64,000 nucleotides of DNA from Streptacidiphilus sp041262165 (GTDB lineage: Bacteria > Actinomycetota > Actinomycetes > Streptomycetales > Streptomycetaceae), in the NCBI RefSeq assembly GCF_041262165.1, contig NZ_JBGCBY010000015.1, positions 62,001 to 126,000 of the forward strand, given 5' to 3'. A program made the translations under genes and the position numbers. Under the pieces are notes generated by a model. It had not been told where the DNA came from, ran no database searches, and was given only the letters and a program-made list of their open reading frames with translations. How positions within the stretch are numbered: the first letter of the stretch is position 1; every line of letters begins with the position of its first letter. Shown here one piece after another: positions 40,308 through 48,886 of this stretch.

Positions 40308-41369
40308 GTGCGACTCGGCATCAATCTCGGCTACTGGGGCCTCGGCAACGACGCCGACAACATCGCCGTCGCCCAGGAGGCGGACCGGCTCGGCTTCGCG
40401 GTCTGCTGGGCCGCCGAGGCCTACGGCTCGGACGCCGCGACCGTCCTGGCGTACGTCGCCGCCAAGACCGAGCGCATCGACGTCGGTTCGGCGATCTTCC
40501 AGATCCCGGCCCGCACGCCCACCATGACCGCGATGACCGCCGCCACCCTGGACACCCTCTCCGGCGGCCGGTTCCGGCTGGGCCTCGGCGTCTCCGGACC
40601 GCAGGTCTCCGAGGGCTGGTACGGCGTCAAGTTCGACAAGCCGCTCGCCCGTACCCGCGAGTACGTGGAGATCATCCGCAAGGCGATGGCGCGCGAGCGG
40701 GTGGTGCACGACGGCGCCAACTGGACGCTCCCCCTGCCCGGCGGCCCCGGCAAGCCACTGAAGCTGACGGTGCACCCGGTGCGCGAGCACATCCCGCTCT
40801 ACATCGCCGCCATCGGCCCCAAGAACCTGGAGCTCACCGGCGAGATCGCGGACGGCTGGCTCGGCATCTTCTTCGCCCCCGAGCAGGCCGAGCTGTCGCT
40901 CGAACCGCTGCGGGCCGGCCGCGCCAAGTCCGGCCTGACCCTCGACGGCTTCGACATCGCGCCGAACGTGCCCATCGCGGTCAGCAGGAGCGACAAGCCG
41001 GAGGACCTGCAGGAGGCGGCCAACCTGTTCCGCCAGTACACCGCGCTGTACGTGGGCGGCATGGGCAGCAAGGACCAGAACTTCTACAACCGGATCACCC
41101 GGCGGATGGGTTACGAGCAGGCCGCCGACGAGATCCAGGAGAAGTACCTCGCCAAGGACTACGCGGGCGCCGCGGCGGCCGTGCCGCAGCAGCTGATCGA
41201 CTCCACGACGCTGATCGGCACCCGCGACCGCCTCGCCGACCGGATGCAGGCGTACGCCGCGGCCGGGGTCACCACGCTGAACCTCTCTCCCGGCGGCTTC
41301 ACACTGGAGGAGCGGGTCGAGGCGCTGCGAACCGCCGCCGAGGCCGTTGAGCAGGCCGGACTGGCCTGA
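40308..41369 (+). CDS. LLM class F420-dependent oxidoreductase
   Basis: 353 residues from GTG 40308, with GGAGG ten bases upstream; an open frame to 40188 is not coding. It has the luciferase-like (beta/alpha)8 pattern: GINLGYWG at the start, DVGSAIFQIPARTPTMTAMT in the second barrel unit and RFRLGLGVSGPQVSEGWYG, a signature of the F420-binding branch. The C-terminus GVTTLNLSPGG is the usual phosphate-binding end. It oxidises or reduces an unknown substrate using coenzyme F420 (or FMN). Known neighbours in Streptomyces are conserved; no operon partner is certain here. Confidence 0.9.
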   Translation: MRLGINLGYWGLGNDADNIAVAQEADRLGFAVCWAAEAYGSDAATVLAYVAAKTERIDVGSAIFQIPARTPTMTAMTAATLDTLSGGRFRLGLGVSGPQVSEGWYGVKFDKPLARTREYVEIIRKAMARERVVHDGANWTLPLPGGPGKPLKLTVHPVREHIPLYIAAIGPKNLELTGEIADGWLGIFFAPEQAELSLEPLRAGRAKSGLTLDGFDIAPNVPIAVSRSDKPEDLQEAANLFRQYTALYVGGMGSKDQNFYNRITRRMGYEQAADEIQEKYLAKDYAGAAAAVPQQLIDSTTLIGTRDRLADRMQAYAAAGVTTLNLSPGGFTLEERVEALRTAAEAVEQAGLA

Positions 41370-41427
41370 CCGAGTCCGATCACGGCACGGCACGGCACGG
41401 TCCCGGCCGCAGCGGCGCGGCACAGCG

Positions 41428-42039
41428 TCAGCGTGCGGTCGGGACCAGCCGTCCCAGCAGTTCCCCGAAGGCGACCAGCCGATCGATCTGCCCGGGGCCG
41501 CCGTCGTCCAGCGACTTGCTGAAGCGGAACGCCTCCGGCCGGAACCGCGCCGTGCCGCTGCCGCCCTCGTCCGGGGGCACCGCGCTCAGCTCCTGCACCG
41601 CGCCCGTGGTCACCACCACGTACACGCCCCGCCGGATGCCCGCCGCCGGGCCTTCCCGCCCGACCAGCGTGCGCATCCCCACGTGCCGGACCTCGGACAG
41701 CGGCAGGACCTGCACCGAGGAGTCGAGCACGGTGCCGCCGGGCGCGGCGCGGTCCTCGACCTCCTCGCTGTGCCACAGCACCAGCCGCCGCCCGTCGCAG
41801 ACCGCCGCCTCCTGCCACACCGAGGCCCCGGCCTCGGTCAGGTCCACCACCCGTTCCAGGGTGAATCCGCGCACCCGTCGCCGCCCCAGCATCCCGCCGA
41901 TCGCGGCCAGTGCCACGTCCGGATGCAGGAAGTAGGCCCGTGCCGCATCCTCGAGTCGCGCGTACGGAGACCAGTCCCCTGCGGGCAGCCCTGCCGAGGG
42001 CCCGGCCTCGACACGGCTCCGCGTCACCCTGCTGAACAT
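41428..42039 (-). CDS. Conserved hypothetical protein
   Basis: 203 residues from ATG 42039. There is no signal peptide or membrane span. Coding bias is strong, and the protein is likely globular, with a beta-rich centre (DGRRLVLWHSEEVEDRA, VQVLPLSEVRHVGMRTL, GVYVVVTTGAVQELSAV). Residues ~175-200 read FSKSLDDGGPGQIDRLVAF. It is not assigned to any family. It is convergent with the LLM gene and divergent from the phosphatase gene, so it is probably transcribed alone. Confidence 0.75.
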   Translation of the reverse strand: MFSRVTRSRVEAGPSAGLPAGDWSPYARLEDAARAYFLHPDVALAAIGGMLGRRRVRGFTLERVVDLTEAGASVWQEAAVCDGRRLVLWHSEEVEDRAAPGGTVLDSSVQVLPLSEVRHVGMRTLVGREGPAAGIRRGVYVVVTTGAVQELSAVPPDEGGSGTARFRPEAFRFSKSLDDGGPGQIDRLVAFGELLGRLVPTAR

Positions 42040-42182
42040 CGCCGCCCCCTCAACCGCCCCGCCCCCGGCTCGAAACCCTACCCAAGTGCGCCGACACCCG
42101 GCTGCTGATCGGACCCGGGTCCCGTTCGACCCAGCCCCGTCCTGCCCGAGGCGCGGTCCTGCCGCCCCCGTACGCTGGAGCC

Positions 42183-42905
42183 ATGCCGACCCTGCTGCTC
42201 GTACGCCACGGACGCTCGACCGCCAACGCCGCCGGGATCCTCGCGGGCTGGACGCCCGGCGTGAACCTCGACGAGCACGGCGAGCGGCAGGCGAAGGACC
42301 TCGCCGAGCGGCTCGCCGCCGTGCCCCTTGCCCAGGTCGTCAGCAGCCCCCTGGACCGCTGCCGGCAGACCCTCGCCCCGCTGCTGCAGGCCAGGGCCGA
42401 GCTGACCCAGCGGCTAGACGAGCGCCTCGGCGAGTGCCGCTACGGCGACTGGACCGGCCGCCCGCTGAGCGAACTCGCCGCCGAGCCGCTGTGGCGGACC
42501 GTCCAGGCGCACCCCTCCGCCGTCGTCTTCCCCGGACCGGAGGGGGAGTCCATGCGCGAGCTCAGCCACCGCGCCGTCGACAGCGTCCGCGAGTGGGACG
42601 CCGAGGTGGAGCGCGAGCACGGCGCGGACGCGGTGTGGCTGGCCTGCAGTCACGGCGACGTGATCAAGGCGATCGTCGCCGACGCGCTGGGCCTGCACCT
42701 GGACAACTTCCAGCGGATCTCGGTCGAGCCCTGCTCGGTCACGGTGATCCGCTACACCCCCCTGCGGCCCTTCCTGACCCGCCTCGGCGACACCGGTGAC
42801 CTCAGCGGACTCGCCCCCCGGGCGAGTGCCGAGGGCGACTCGGAGGCGGCCTCGGCGGCAAGTTCCGCGGACGCCGTGATCGGGGGAGACACCGGAGTGC
42901 GCTAG
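42183..42905 (+). CDS. Histidine phosphatase family protein (MSMEG_4193-type)
   Basis: 240 residues. The catalytic RHG motif is in LLVRHGRSTANAAGIL, the second-site residues are in SSPLDRCRQT, the conserved Glu is in GECRYGDWTG, and the second His is in LACSHGDVIKA. This is a phosphoglycerate-mutase-like phosphatase of the group that lies with DUF3090 and SCO1664-type genes near mshC in actinobacteria. Substrate unknown. The C-terminal ~40 residues are a low-complexity Ala/Ser/Asp tail. It is followed after 51 bp by the DUF3090 gene on the same strand. Confidence 0.92.
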   Translation: MPTLLLVRHGRSTANAAGILAGWTPGVNLDEHGERQAKDLAERLAAVPLAQVVSSPLDRCRQTLAPLLQARAELTQRLDERLGECRYGDWTGRPLSELAAEPLWRTVQAHPSAVVFPGPEGESMRELSHRAVDSVREWDAEVEREHGADAVWLACSHGDVIKAIVADALGLHLDNFQRISVEPCSVTVIRYTPLRPFLTRLGDTGDLSGLAPRASAEGDSEAASAASSADAVIGGDTGVR

Positions 42906-42956
42906 CACGTGGGTAGGGTTGACTCGAACAGCGACGTCCAGATCTGGAGCAGCCCC

Positions 42957-43529
42957 GTGCCCCGCCAGGTGTTCTTCTATGACCCGCCCGAGCGATTCGT
43001 GGCCGGAACGGTCGGCGAACCGGGCCAGCGTGCCTTCTACCTGCAGGCCAGCGCCCGCGGCCGGGTGACCAGCGTGCTCCTGGAGAAGTCCCAGGTCGCG
43101 GCGCTCGCCGAGCGGGTCGAGGAGTTGCTTGACGAGGTCGTCAGACGCAGCGGCGGCAGCACCGCCGTCCCCGCTGTGGCACCCGCCGAGCTCATCGACA
43201 GCGCTCCTCTCGACCAGCCGGTGATGGAGGAGTTCCGCGTCGGCACCATGGCACTGGCCTGGGACGAGTCCATCGACCGGCTGATCGTCGAGGCGCAGGC
43301 GCTGATCGAGGTCGACCCGGAGGGCAACCCGGACGAGCAGGACCTCTTCGAGGACGACGAGAACGGGCCGCCGATGCTGCGGGTCCGCCTCAGCGGCGCC
43401 ATGGCCCGGGTCTTCGCCAAGCGCGCCCTGGAACTGGTCTCCGCAGGACGGCCCCCGTGTCCCTTCTGCAGTCTTCCGCTGGACCCCCAGGGCCATGTGT
43501 GCCCCCGTCAGAACGGATACCGGCGCTGA
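42957..43529 (+). CDS. DUF3090 family protein
   Basis: 190 residues from GTG 42957, where the family sequence begins (PRQVFFYDPPERFVAGTVGE); a GTG at 42909 would add 16 unrelated residues. DUF3090 proteins are actinobacterial, cytosolic and of unknown function. The C-terminus has a CPFC...C pattern (PPCPFCSLPLDPQGHVCPRQ) that looks like a small zinc ribbon. It is part of the conserved phosphatase - DUF3090 - SCO1664 - mshC run. The next gene overlaps its last 73 bases. Confidence 0.92.
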   Translation: MPRQVFFYDPPERFVAGTVGEPGQRAFYLQASARGRVTSVLLEKSQVAALAERVEELLDEVVRRSGGSTAVPAVAPAELIDSAPLDQPVMEEFRVGTMALAWDESIDRLIVEAQALIEVDPEGNPDEQDLFEDDENGPPMLRVRLSGAMARVFAKRALELVSAGRPPCPFCSLPLDPQGHVCPRQNGYRR

Positions 43530-44377
43530 GCACCGCCGCGGCCGAACAGCCGCCAGAGGCCGACCCGGTCGCCTCCGCCGCCCTCGCCGCCGACCCCGAC
43601 CGGGCTCTCGCACTGCTGCGCGCAGGCGAGCTGCGGATCCACGGGCGGCTCACCGAGGCCTCCAACGCCGCCTTCTACTGCAGTGTCAGCAACGGTACGG
43701 ACGAGGCCGTCTGCGTGTACAAACCGGTACGGGGGGAGCGTCCGCTGTGGGACTTCCCCGACGGCACGCTGGCCGGCCGGGAGGCCGCCGCATACCTGGT
43801 GTCGGCCGCGACCGGCTGGGGCCTGGTGCCGCCCACAGTGCTGCGGGACGGCCCCTTCGGCGAGGGCATGTGCCAGATCTGGGTCGAGGCCGACCCGGAC
43901 GCGGAACTGCTGGCACTGCAGGACGCCGAGGAACCGGAGCCGGGCTGGCGCGCCATCGCCAGGGCCGAGGTGGGACGCGGCCGGACCGCGCTGCTCGTCC
44001 ACGCCGAGGACGCCCGGCTGCGCCGGCTCGCGGTCCTGGACGTGGTGCTCAACAACGCCGACCGCAAGGGGGGCCATCTGCTGCCCGCTGTCGACGGCCG
44101 CCTCTACGGCATCGACCACGGAGTGACCTTCGCCGTCCCGGGCAAGCTGCGGACCCTGCTGTGGGGCTGGGCGGGCGAACCCCTGGACGAGGAGGCGGTA
44201 ACCGCGCTGACCCGCCTGGGCGAGGAGCTCGCGGGGGCGCTCGGCAAGGAGCTCGCGCCTCTGCTCACGTCCGCCGAGATCGCGGCGATACGTACGCGTG
44301 TCGCCGAGCTGCTGCGCACCCGACTGCACCCGGAGCCCTCGGGTGACTGGCCCGCCGTCCCCTGGCCGCCGATCTAG
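43457..44377 (+). CDS. SCO1664 family protein (PI3/4-kinase-like fold)
   Basis: 306 residues from GTG 43457, the first start in the frame, overlapping DUF3090 by 73 bases; the actual start could be a little downstream, at a non-ATG codon. It has kinase-fold traces: VYKPVRGERPLWDFP (lysine strand), VLNNADRKGGHLL (catalytic-loop-like N-x2-DRKxxH) and LYGIDHGVTFA (DxG-like). These define the SCO1664 family, similar to HipA/PI3K-like kinases. Function unknown; the tight linkage with mshC in actinobacteria hints at mycothiol or redox metabolism. In this window the link to mshC is broken by a beta-galactosidase gene. Confidence 0.88.
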   Translation: MSLLQSSAGPPGPCVPPSERIPALSTAAAEQPPEADPVASAALAADPDRALALLRAGELRIHGRLTEASNAAFYCSVSNGTDEAVCVYKPVRGERPLWDFPDGTLAGREAAAYLVSAATGWGLVPPTVLRDGPFGEGMCQIWVEADPDAELLALQDAEEPEPGWRAIARAEVGRGRTALLVHAEDARLRRLAVLDVVLNNADRKGGHLLPAVDGRLYGIDHGVTFAVPGKLRTLLWGWAGEPLDEEAVTALTRLGEELAGALGKELAPLLTSAEIAAIRTRVAELLRTRLHPEPSGDWPAVPWPPI

Positions 44378-44489
44378 CGATCCGGCGGTATCCAGCCATC
44401 CGGCGAGCGCGGCAGAGTAGGCCACATGCCTTGCGATGTTGGAAGTTGAGGTTTATTCAGGCGATCCTTGCTGGTTTCTGCGCGTTGTG

Positions 44490-44519
44490 TTGACGCTTTC
44501 TGGGGGGTCCTGCTCTACT
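44490..44519 (+). promoter_or_regulatory. Possible promoter of the beta-galactosidase gene
   Basis: TTGACG (44490-44495), 18 bases, then TCTACT (44514-44519) resemble a vegetative promoter 38 bases before the gene's start. The surrounding sequence is AT-richer than the coding DNA. The spacing is one base long, so confidence is limited. Confidence 0.4.
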
Positions 44520-44556
44520 CCGTTGGGTTCGGATCGGCCTGCCCAAGGAGGAGTAG

Positions 44557-47500
44557 ATGCCGCGTTCTGCCCCGAGAGTCCTCCCCACCCTGCTCGCCGC
44601 GATCACTCTGGCCGCAGCCGGGCTCGGCAGCGGAACTCTCGCCCAGGCTGCCGCGCCCAGGTCCCCTGCCGCAGTTCCCGTCGCCGCAGTGCCCGTCGCC
44701 GCGCTGACGACCGGTCAGGCGCCGTCGGCCCACACCGTCAGCTACGACGGCTACTCGCTGATGATCGACGGCAGGCGCACCTACATCTGGTCCGGCGAGT
44801 TCCACTACAGCCGCCTGCCCAGCCCCGGGCTGTGGCTGGACGTGCTGCAGAAGATGAAGGCCGCCGGTTTCAACGCCGTGTCGATCTACTTCGACTGGTC
44901 CTACCACTCGCCCCGGCAGGGCGTGTACGACTTCTCCGGCGTGCGCGACGTCGACCACCTGCTCGATCTGGCGGCCCAGGCAGGCGTCTACGTGATCGCC
45001 CGACCCGGCCCGTACATCAACGCCGAAGCCGACAGCGGCGGCTTCCCCGCCTGGCTCGACGCGCTACCCGGGCGCGACCGCAGCACCGATCCGACCTATC
45101 TCGCGGCCGCGGACGAGTGGCTCAGCCACATCGACCCGATCCTGGCCCGGCACCAACTCACCAACGGCACCGGCACGGTGATCACCTACCAGGTCGAGAA
45201 CGAGTACTACAACGGCTCGGCCGCGGGGCGCGCCTACATGTCCCATCTGGAGGCCAAGGCCCGCGCCGACGGCATCACCGTGCCACTGACCGGCAACAAC
45301 AACGGGACGTTCAACAGCGGGCCCGGCGCCCTGGACATCGACGGCGCCGACTCCTACCCGCAGGGCTTCAACTGCTCAAGCCCCACGGTGTGGCGCGGTG
45401 TTCCCGACATCTCCTACGACCATCCGGCCGGCAAGCCGCTCTACACCGCCGAGTTCCAGGGTGGTTCCTTCGACCCGTGGGGCGGCCCCGGCTACGACAA
45501 GTGCCGCCAACTGACCGGTGCCGACTTCGCCGGCGTGTTCTACAAGAACAACATCGCCGTGGGCGCCACCATGCAGAACTTCTACATGACCTACGGCGGC
45601 ACCTCCTGGGGCTGGCAGGCGGACCCGAGCCAGGTGTACACCTCCTACGACTACGGGGCGCCCATCACCGAGTCCCGGCAGCTCACCTCCAAGTACCAGC
45701 AGGACAAGCTGATCGGCTACTTCCTGCAGAGCGTCGCCCCGATCACCAAGACCGACCCCCTGGCCGCGGCTCCACCCACGAGCGCCGCCATCGTCGACAC
45801 CGCGCGGATCAACCCGGACGACGGAACGCAGTTCCACGTCCTGCGGCACGCCGACTCCACGTCGACCTCGACCGACTCCACCCACATCGCCATCCAGCTC
45901 GGCGCCCATGCCGGCTACACCTACGACGACGCCGACTCCGCGCTGCAGTACGCGGGGACCTGGTCGCACGTCGGCCCGTCGGCCGGCTACACCGGCGGCG
46001 AGTACCGGCAGACCGAGTCGTTCTCGGACACCGCCGGCGACAGCGTCACCATCCCCTTCACCGGAACCGCAGTTCGCTGGATCGCCTCCAAGGCGGCGAA
46101 CCACGGCCTGGCGGACGTCTACCTGGACGGCGTCAAGACCACGACCGTGGACGGCTACTCCTCCGGCACCGTCAACCAGCAGATCGAGTACGCCGCCGCC
46201 GGTCTCGGCAACGGCCCGCACACGCTGAAGATCGTGGTCACCGGGCAGAAGAACCCGGCCGCGAGCGGGACCTTCGTCTCCGTCGACGCCGTGGACCTGC
46301 CCCCGGCCGGCGCCAGGTACTACCCGAGCGTCCCGCAACAGCCGGGGACTTCACTGACGTTCGCCGGACGCGACTCCAAGACCATCGTCGCCGACTACCA
46401 GCTCGGCGCGACGCACCTGCAGTACTCCACCTCGGAGATCATGACGCAGGCTCAGATCGCGGGCCGGGACGTCGCCGTACTGTACGGGCGCGACGGCCAG
46501 GACGGCGAGACGGTGCTCAACTACCTGGCCCAGCCAACCGTCTCGGTGCTCTCCGGCAACGTCCTGAGCAGCTGGGACGCCGGAACCGGCGACCTGCGCC
46601 TGAACTACACCCACACCGGCCTGTCCAGAGTGCTGATCACCGGCGGAACCCGGCCGCTGCTCCTGCTGCTGGGCACCGACCAGACGGCGGAGCAGTTCTG
46701 GCAGGCGCAGACCGCCGCCGGGCCGGTGCTCGTCCACGGCAGCGATCTGCTGCGCACCGCCTCCACCCAGTCCGGCAGGCTGGTACTGACCGGTGACAGC
46801 ACGTCAGCCGCGCCGATCGAGGTCTTCGCGGCCGCCGCCTCCGCCATCACCTGGAACGGCAGGCATCTGCAGACCCGGCTGACGGCCAGCGGCTCGCAGT
46901 TGAGCACGGTACCCGGCGCGACCCCGGTCGTCCTCCCCGCGCTCACCGACTGGAAGCACGCCCAGGAGTCGCCCGAGTCACAGCCGGGCTTCGACGACTC
47001 CTCCTGGCAACTTGCCGACAAGTCGACATCCAACAGCACCACCACTCCCGGCACGCTCCCGGTGCTCTTCGCCGACGACTACGGCTTCCACCACGGCGAC
47101 GTCTGGTACCGGGGCCGCTTCCGCGCCACCTCGGCAGCGAACGGGATCACGCTCTCCGCGATCACCGGACGTGCAGGCGTCTACTCGGCGTGGCTCAACG
47201 GGGTCTTTCTGGGCAGCAGCAGCGACTCGGCGCACACCTTCGCCTTCCCTGCGGGAGTCGCGCGACCCGGTGCCGACAACGAGGTGTCCGTGCTGGTCGA
47301 GAACATGGGCCACAACGAGGACTACACCTCCGCCGACAGCAACAAGGAGGCGCGCGGCCTGACCGGAGCGCTCGTCAGCGGTGCCCCGCTCAGCACCGTC
47401 ACCTGGAAGCTCCAGGGGAACCGGGGCGGCGAGAACCTGGTCGATCCGGTGCGCGGTCCGATGAACACCGGCGGCCTGTACGGGGAACGCGCGGGCTGGT

Positions 47501-48708
47501 CACTGCCCGGCTACCCCGACGGCAGCTGGACATCTGTCACGCTGCCCACCGCCGACCCGACACCCGGTGTCTCCTGGTACCGCACCACCGCCACCCTGAA
47601 CCTGCCCAAGGGACAGGACACCTCGGTCGGAATCAGGATCACGGACGACTCGACCCGGCACTACCGGGCGCTGATCTACGTCAACGGCTGGCAGCTCGGC
47701 CGCTACGTCAACGACGTCGGCCCGCAGCACGACTTCCCCATCCCCAACGGCATCCTGAGGCCGAACGGCGCCGACTCCATCGCCATCGCGGTCTGGAACA
47801 CCGACGGCAGCACCGGCGGTCTGGGAACGGTGTCCCTGGAATCCTTCGGCTCGACCACGTCACCGCTGCAGACGGCTCCGGTCGACAGCCCGCACTACAG
47901 CAGCAGCACCTACGCCATGCCCAAGGCCCACCAGGCCACGCTGGCACTGGACGCCCCCGACACCGTCACCCCGGCCGCCGGCTACCAGGTGTCGACGACG
48001 TTCACGGTGCCCGCCGGCGCCCCGGCCGCTTCTCAGATCCACTTCGGCCTGAAGCTGCCCGCCCTGTGGACGGCGACGCCGACCACGCCCACCACGATGA
48101 GGCAGGTCGCGAGTGGCGGGACGGTGACGGCCGGCTGGCAGGTCACCGTCCCGAGCGGCCAGCTGCCCGCGTTCTCGCAGCTCACCGCCACCGCGGACTA
48201 CCACCAGCAGGGCAGGTCCCAGCAGCTCGCGGACGCCAGGGACGTCCGAGCCGTACCGGCCGTGCCCACCGCGGACACGGACGTCAGCGCGCTTCCGTTC
48301 TTCTCCTCCAGCAACGGCTGGGGCCCGGTCGAGCGCAACACCAGCAACGGCGAGCAAGCCGCCGGAGACGGTAAACCGATCACCATCGGCGGCATCGTGT
48401 ACCCCTCGGGCCTGGGCACCAACGCGGTCAGCGACGTGGCGCTCTACCTCGGCGGCCACTGCTCCCGGTTCACCGCCCAGGTCGGCGTGGACGCCGAGGT
48501 GGGCGGAGCGGGCTCGGTCACCTTCAGCGTCGTCGCCGACGGACGCACCCTGGTGACCACCCCGGTGATCAGGGGCGGTGCCGCAGCGACGAGCATCGAC
48601 GTCGACACCACCGGCGCGCAGCTGCTGGACCTGGTCGTCGGGGACGGTGGTGACGGCAACGGGAACGACCACGCCGACTGGGCCAACGCGCGGGTCCACT
48701 GCACCTGA
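44557..48708 (+). CDS. Secreted GH35 beta-galactosidase with NPCBM domain
   Basis: 1383 residues from ATG 44557, with AAGGAGGAG upstream. A Sec signal peptide (about residues 1-32, ending LAQAAA) is followed by a GH35 catalytic domain: WSGEFHYSRLPSPGLW, acid/base Glu216 in QVENEYYNG and nucleophile Glu299 in TAEFQGGSFDPWGG. Later parts include beta-galactosidase jelly-roll regions, a NEW3-like domain (about residues 1130-1220) and a C-terminal NPCBM carbohydrate-binding domain (SNGWGPVERNTSNGEQ ... GLGTNAVSDVALYLGG). It would cleave beta-galactosides from plant or microbial polysaccharides outside the cell. It lies inside the normally contiguous SCO1664-mshC locus, with its own promoter and terminator, so it is a lineage-specific insertion. 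Confidence 0.92.
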   Translation: MPRSAPRVLPTLLAAITLAAAGLGSGTLAQAAAPRSPAAVPVAAVPVAALTTGQAPSAHTVSYDGYSLMIDGRRTYIWSGEFHYSRLPSPGLWLDVLQKMKAAGFNAVSIYFDWSYHSPRQGVYDFSGVRDVDHLLDLAAQAGVYVIARPGPYINAEADSGGFPAWLDALPGRDRSTDPTYLAAADEWLSHIDPILARHQLTNGTGTVITYQVENEYYNGSAAGRAYMSHLEAKARADGITVPLTGNNNGTFNSGPGALDIDGADSYPQGFNCSSPTVWRGVPDISYDHPAGKPLYTAEFQGGSFDPWGGPGYDKCRQLTGADFAGVFYKNNIAVGATMQNFYMTYGGTSWGWQADPSQVYTSYDYGAPITESRQLTSKYQQDKLIGYFLQSVAPITKTDPLAAAPPTSAAIVDTARINPDDGTQFHVLRHADSTSTSTDSTHIAIQLGAHAGYTYDDADSALQYAGTWSHVGPSAGYTGGEYRQTESFSDTAGDSVTIPFTGTAVRWIASKAANHGLADVYLDGVKTTTVDGYSSGTVNQQIEYAAAGLGNGPHTLKIVVTGQKNPAASGTFVSVDAVDLPPAGARYYPSVPQQPGTSLTFAGRDSKTIVADYQLGATHLQYSTSEIMTQAQIAGRDVAVLYGRDGQDGETVLNYLAQPTVSVLSGNVLSSWDAGTGDLRLNYTHTGLSRVLITGGTRPLLLLLGTDQTAEQFWQAQTAAGPVLVHGSDLLRTASTQSGRLVLTGDSTSAAPIEVFAAAASAITWNGRHLQTRLTASGSQLSTVPGATPVVLPALTDWKHAQESPESQPGFDDSSWQLADKSTSNSTTTPGTLPVLFADDYGFHHGDVWYRGRFRATSAANGITLSAITGRAGVYSAWLNGVFLGSSSDSAHTFAFPAGVARPGADNEVSVLVENMGHNEDYTSADSNKEARGLTGALVSGAPLSTVTWKLQGNRGGENLVDPVRGPMNTGGLYGERAGWSLPGYPDGSWTSVTLPTADPTPGVSWYRTTATLNLPKGQDTSVGIRITDDSTRHYRALIYVNGWQLGRYVNDVGPQHDFPIPNGILRPNGADSIAIAVWNTDGSTGGLGTVSLESFGSTTSPLQTAPVDSPHYSSSTYAMPKAHQATLALDAPDTVTPAAGYQVSTTFTVPAGAPAASQIHFGLKLPALWTATPTTPTTMRQVASGGTVTAGWQVTVPSGQLPAFSQLTATADYHQQGRSQQLADARDVRAVPAVPTADTDVSALPFFSSSNGWGPVERNTSNGEQAAGDGKPITIGGIVYPSGLGTNAVSDVALYLGGHCSRFTAQVGVDAEVGGAGSVTFSVVADGRTLVTTPVIRGGAAATSIDVDTTGAQLLDLVVGDGGDGNGNDHADWANARVHCT

Positions 48709-48809
48709 GCGCGCCCCGAGCGCGCCCCGAGCACGCCGTGAGCACGCCCGCGCGCCGCTTGCGCAAGCCCCGCGCGCGGCCTGCGAAGCCGACGCACCAT
48801 CAAACCCGA

Positions 48810-48848
48810 GTGCCCCCGACATCGCCGCACGGCGACGCCGGGGGCACT
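48810..48848 (+). terminator. Hairpin terminator between beta-galactosidase and mshC
   Basis: AGTGCCCC (48810-48817) pairs with GGGGCACT (48841-48848), and inside it TCGCC pairs with GGCGA around a GCAC loop. It lies about 100 bases after the GH35 stop and 38 bases before mshC, isolating mshC transcription. Confidence 0.6.
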
Positions 48849-48886
48849 GGTGCGAAGATCAGTTGAGTCCGGTTAGAGTCATCTGT

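Noticed and set aside
41380..41402. Short direct repeats (CACGG units) after the LLM gene
   Set aside because: Only about four five-base units; too small for a CRISPR, MITE or satellite and probably chance or slippage.
44436..46796. Long open frame overlapping the beta-galactosidase gene in another frame
   Set aside because: It is Arg-rich without any motif, while the GH35 frame has a signal peptide and catalytic motifs.
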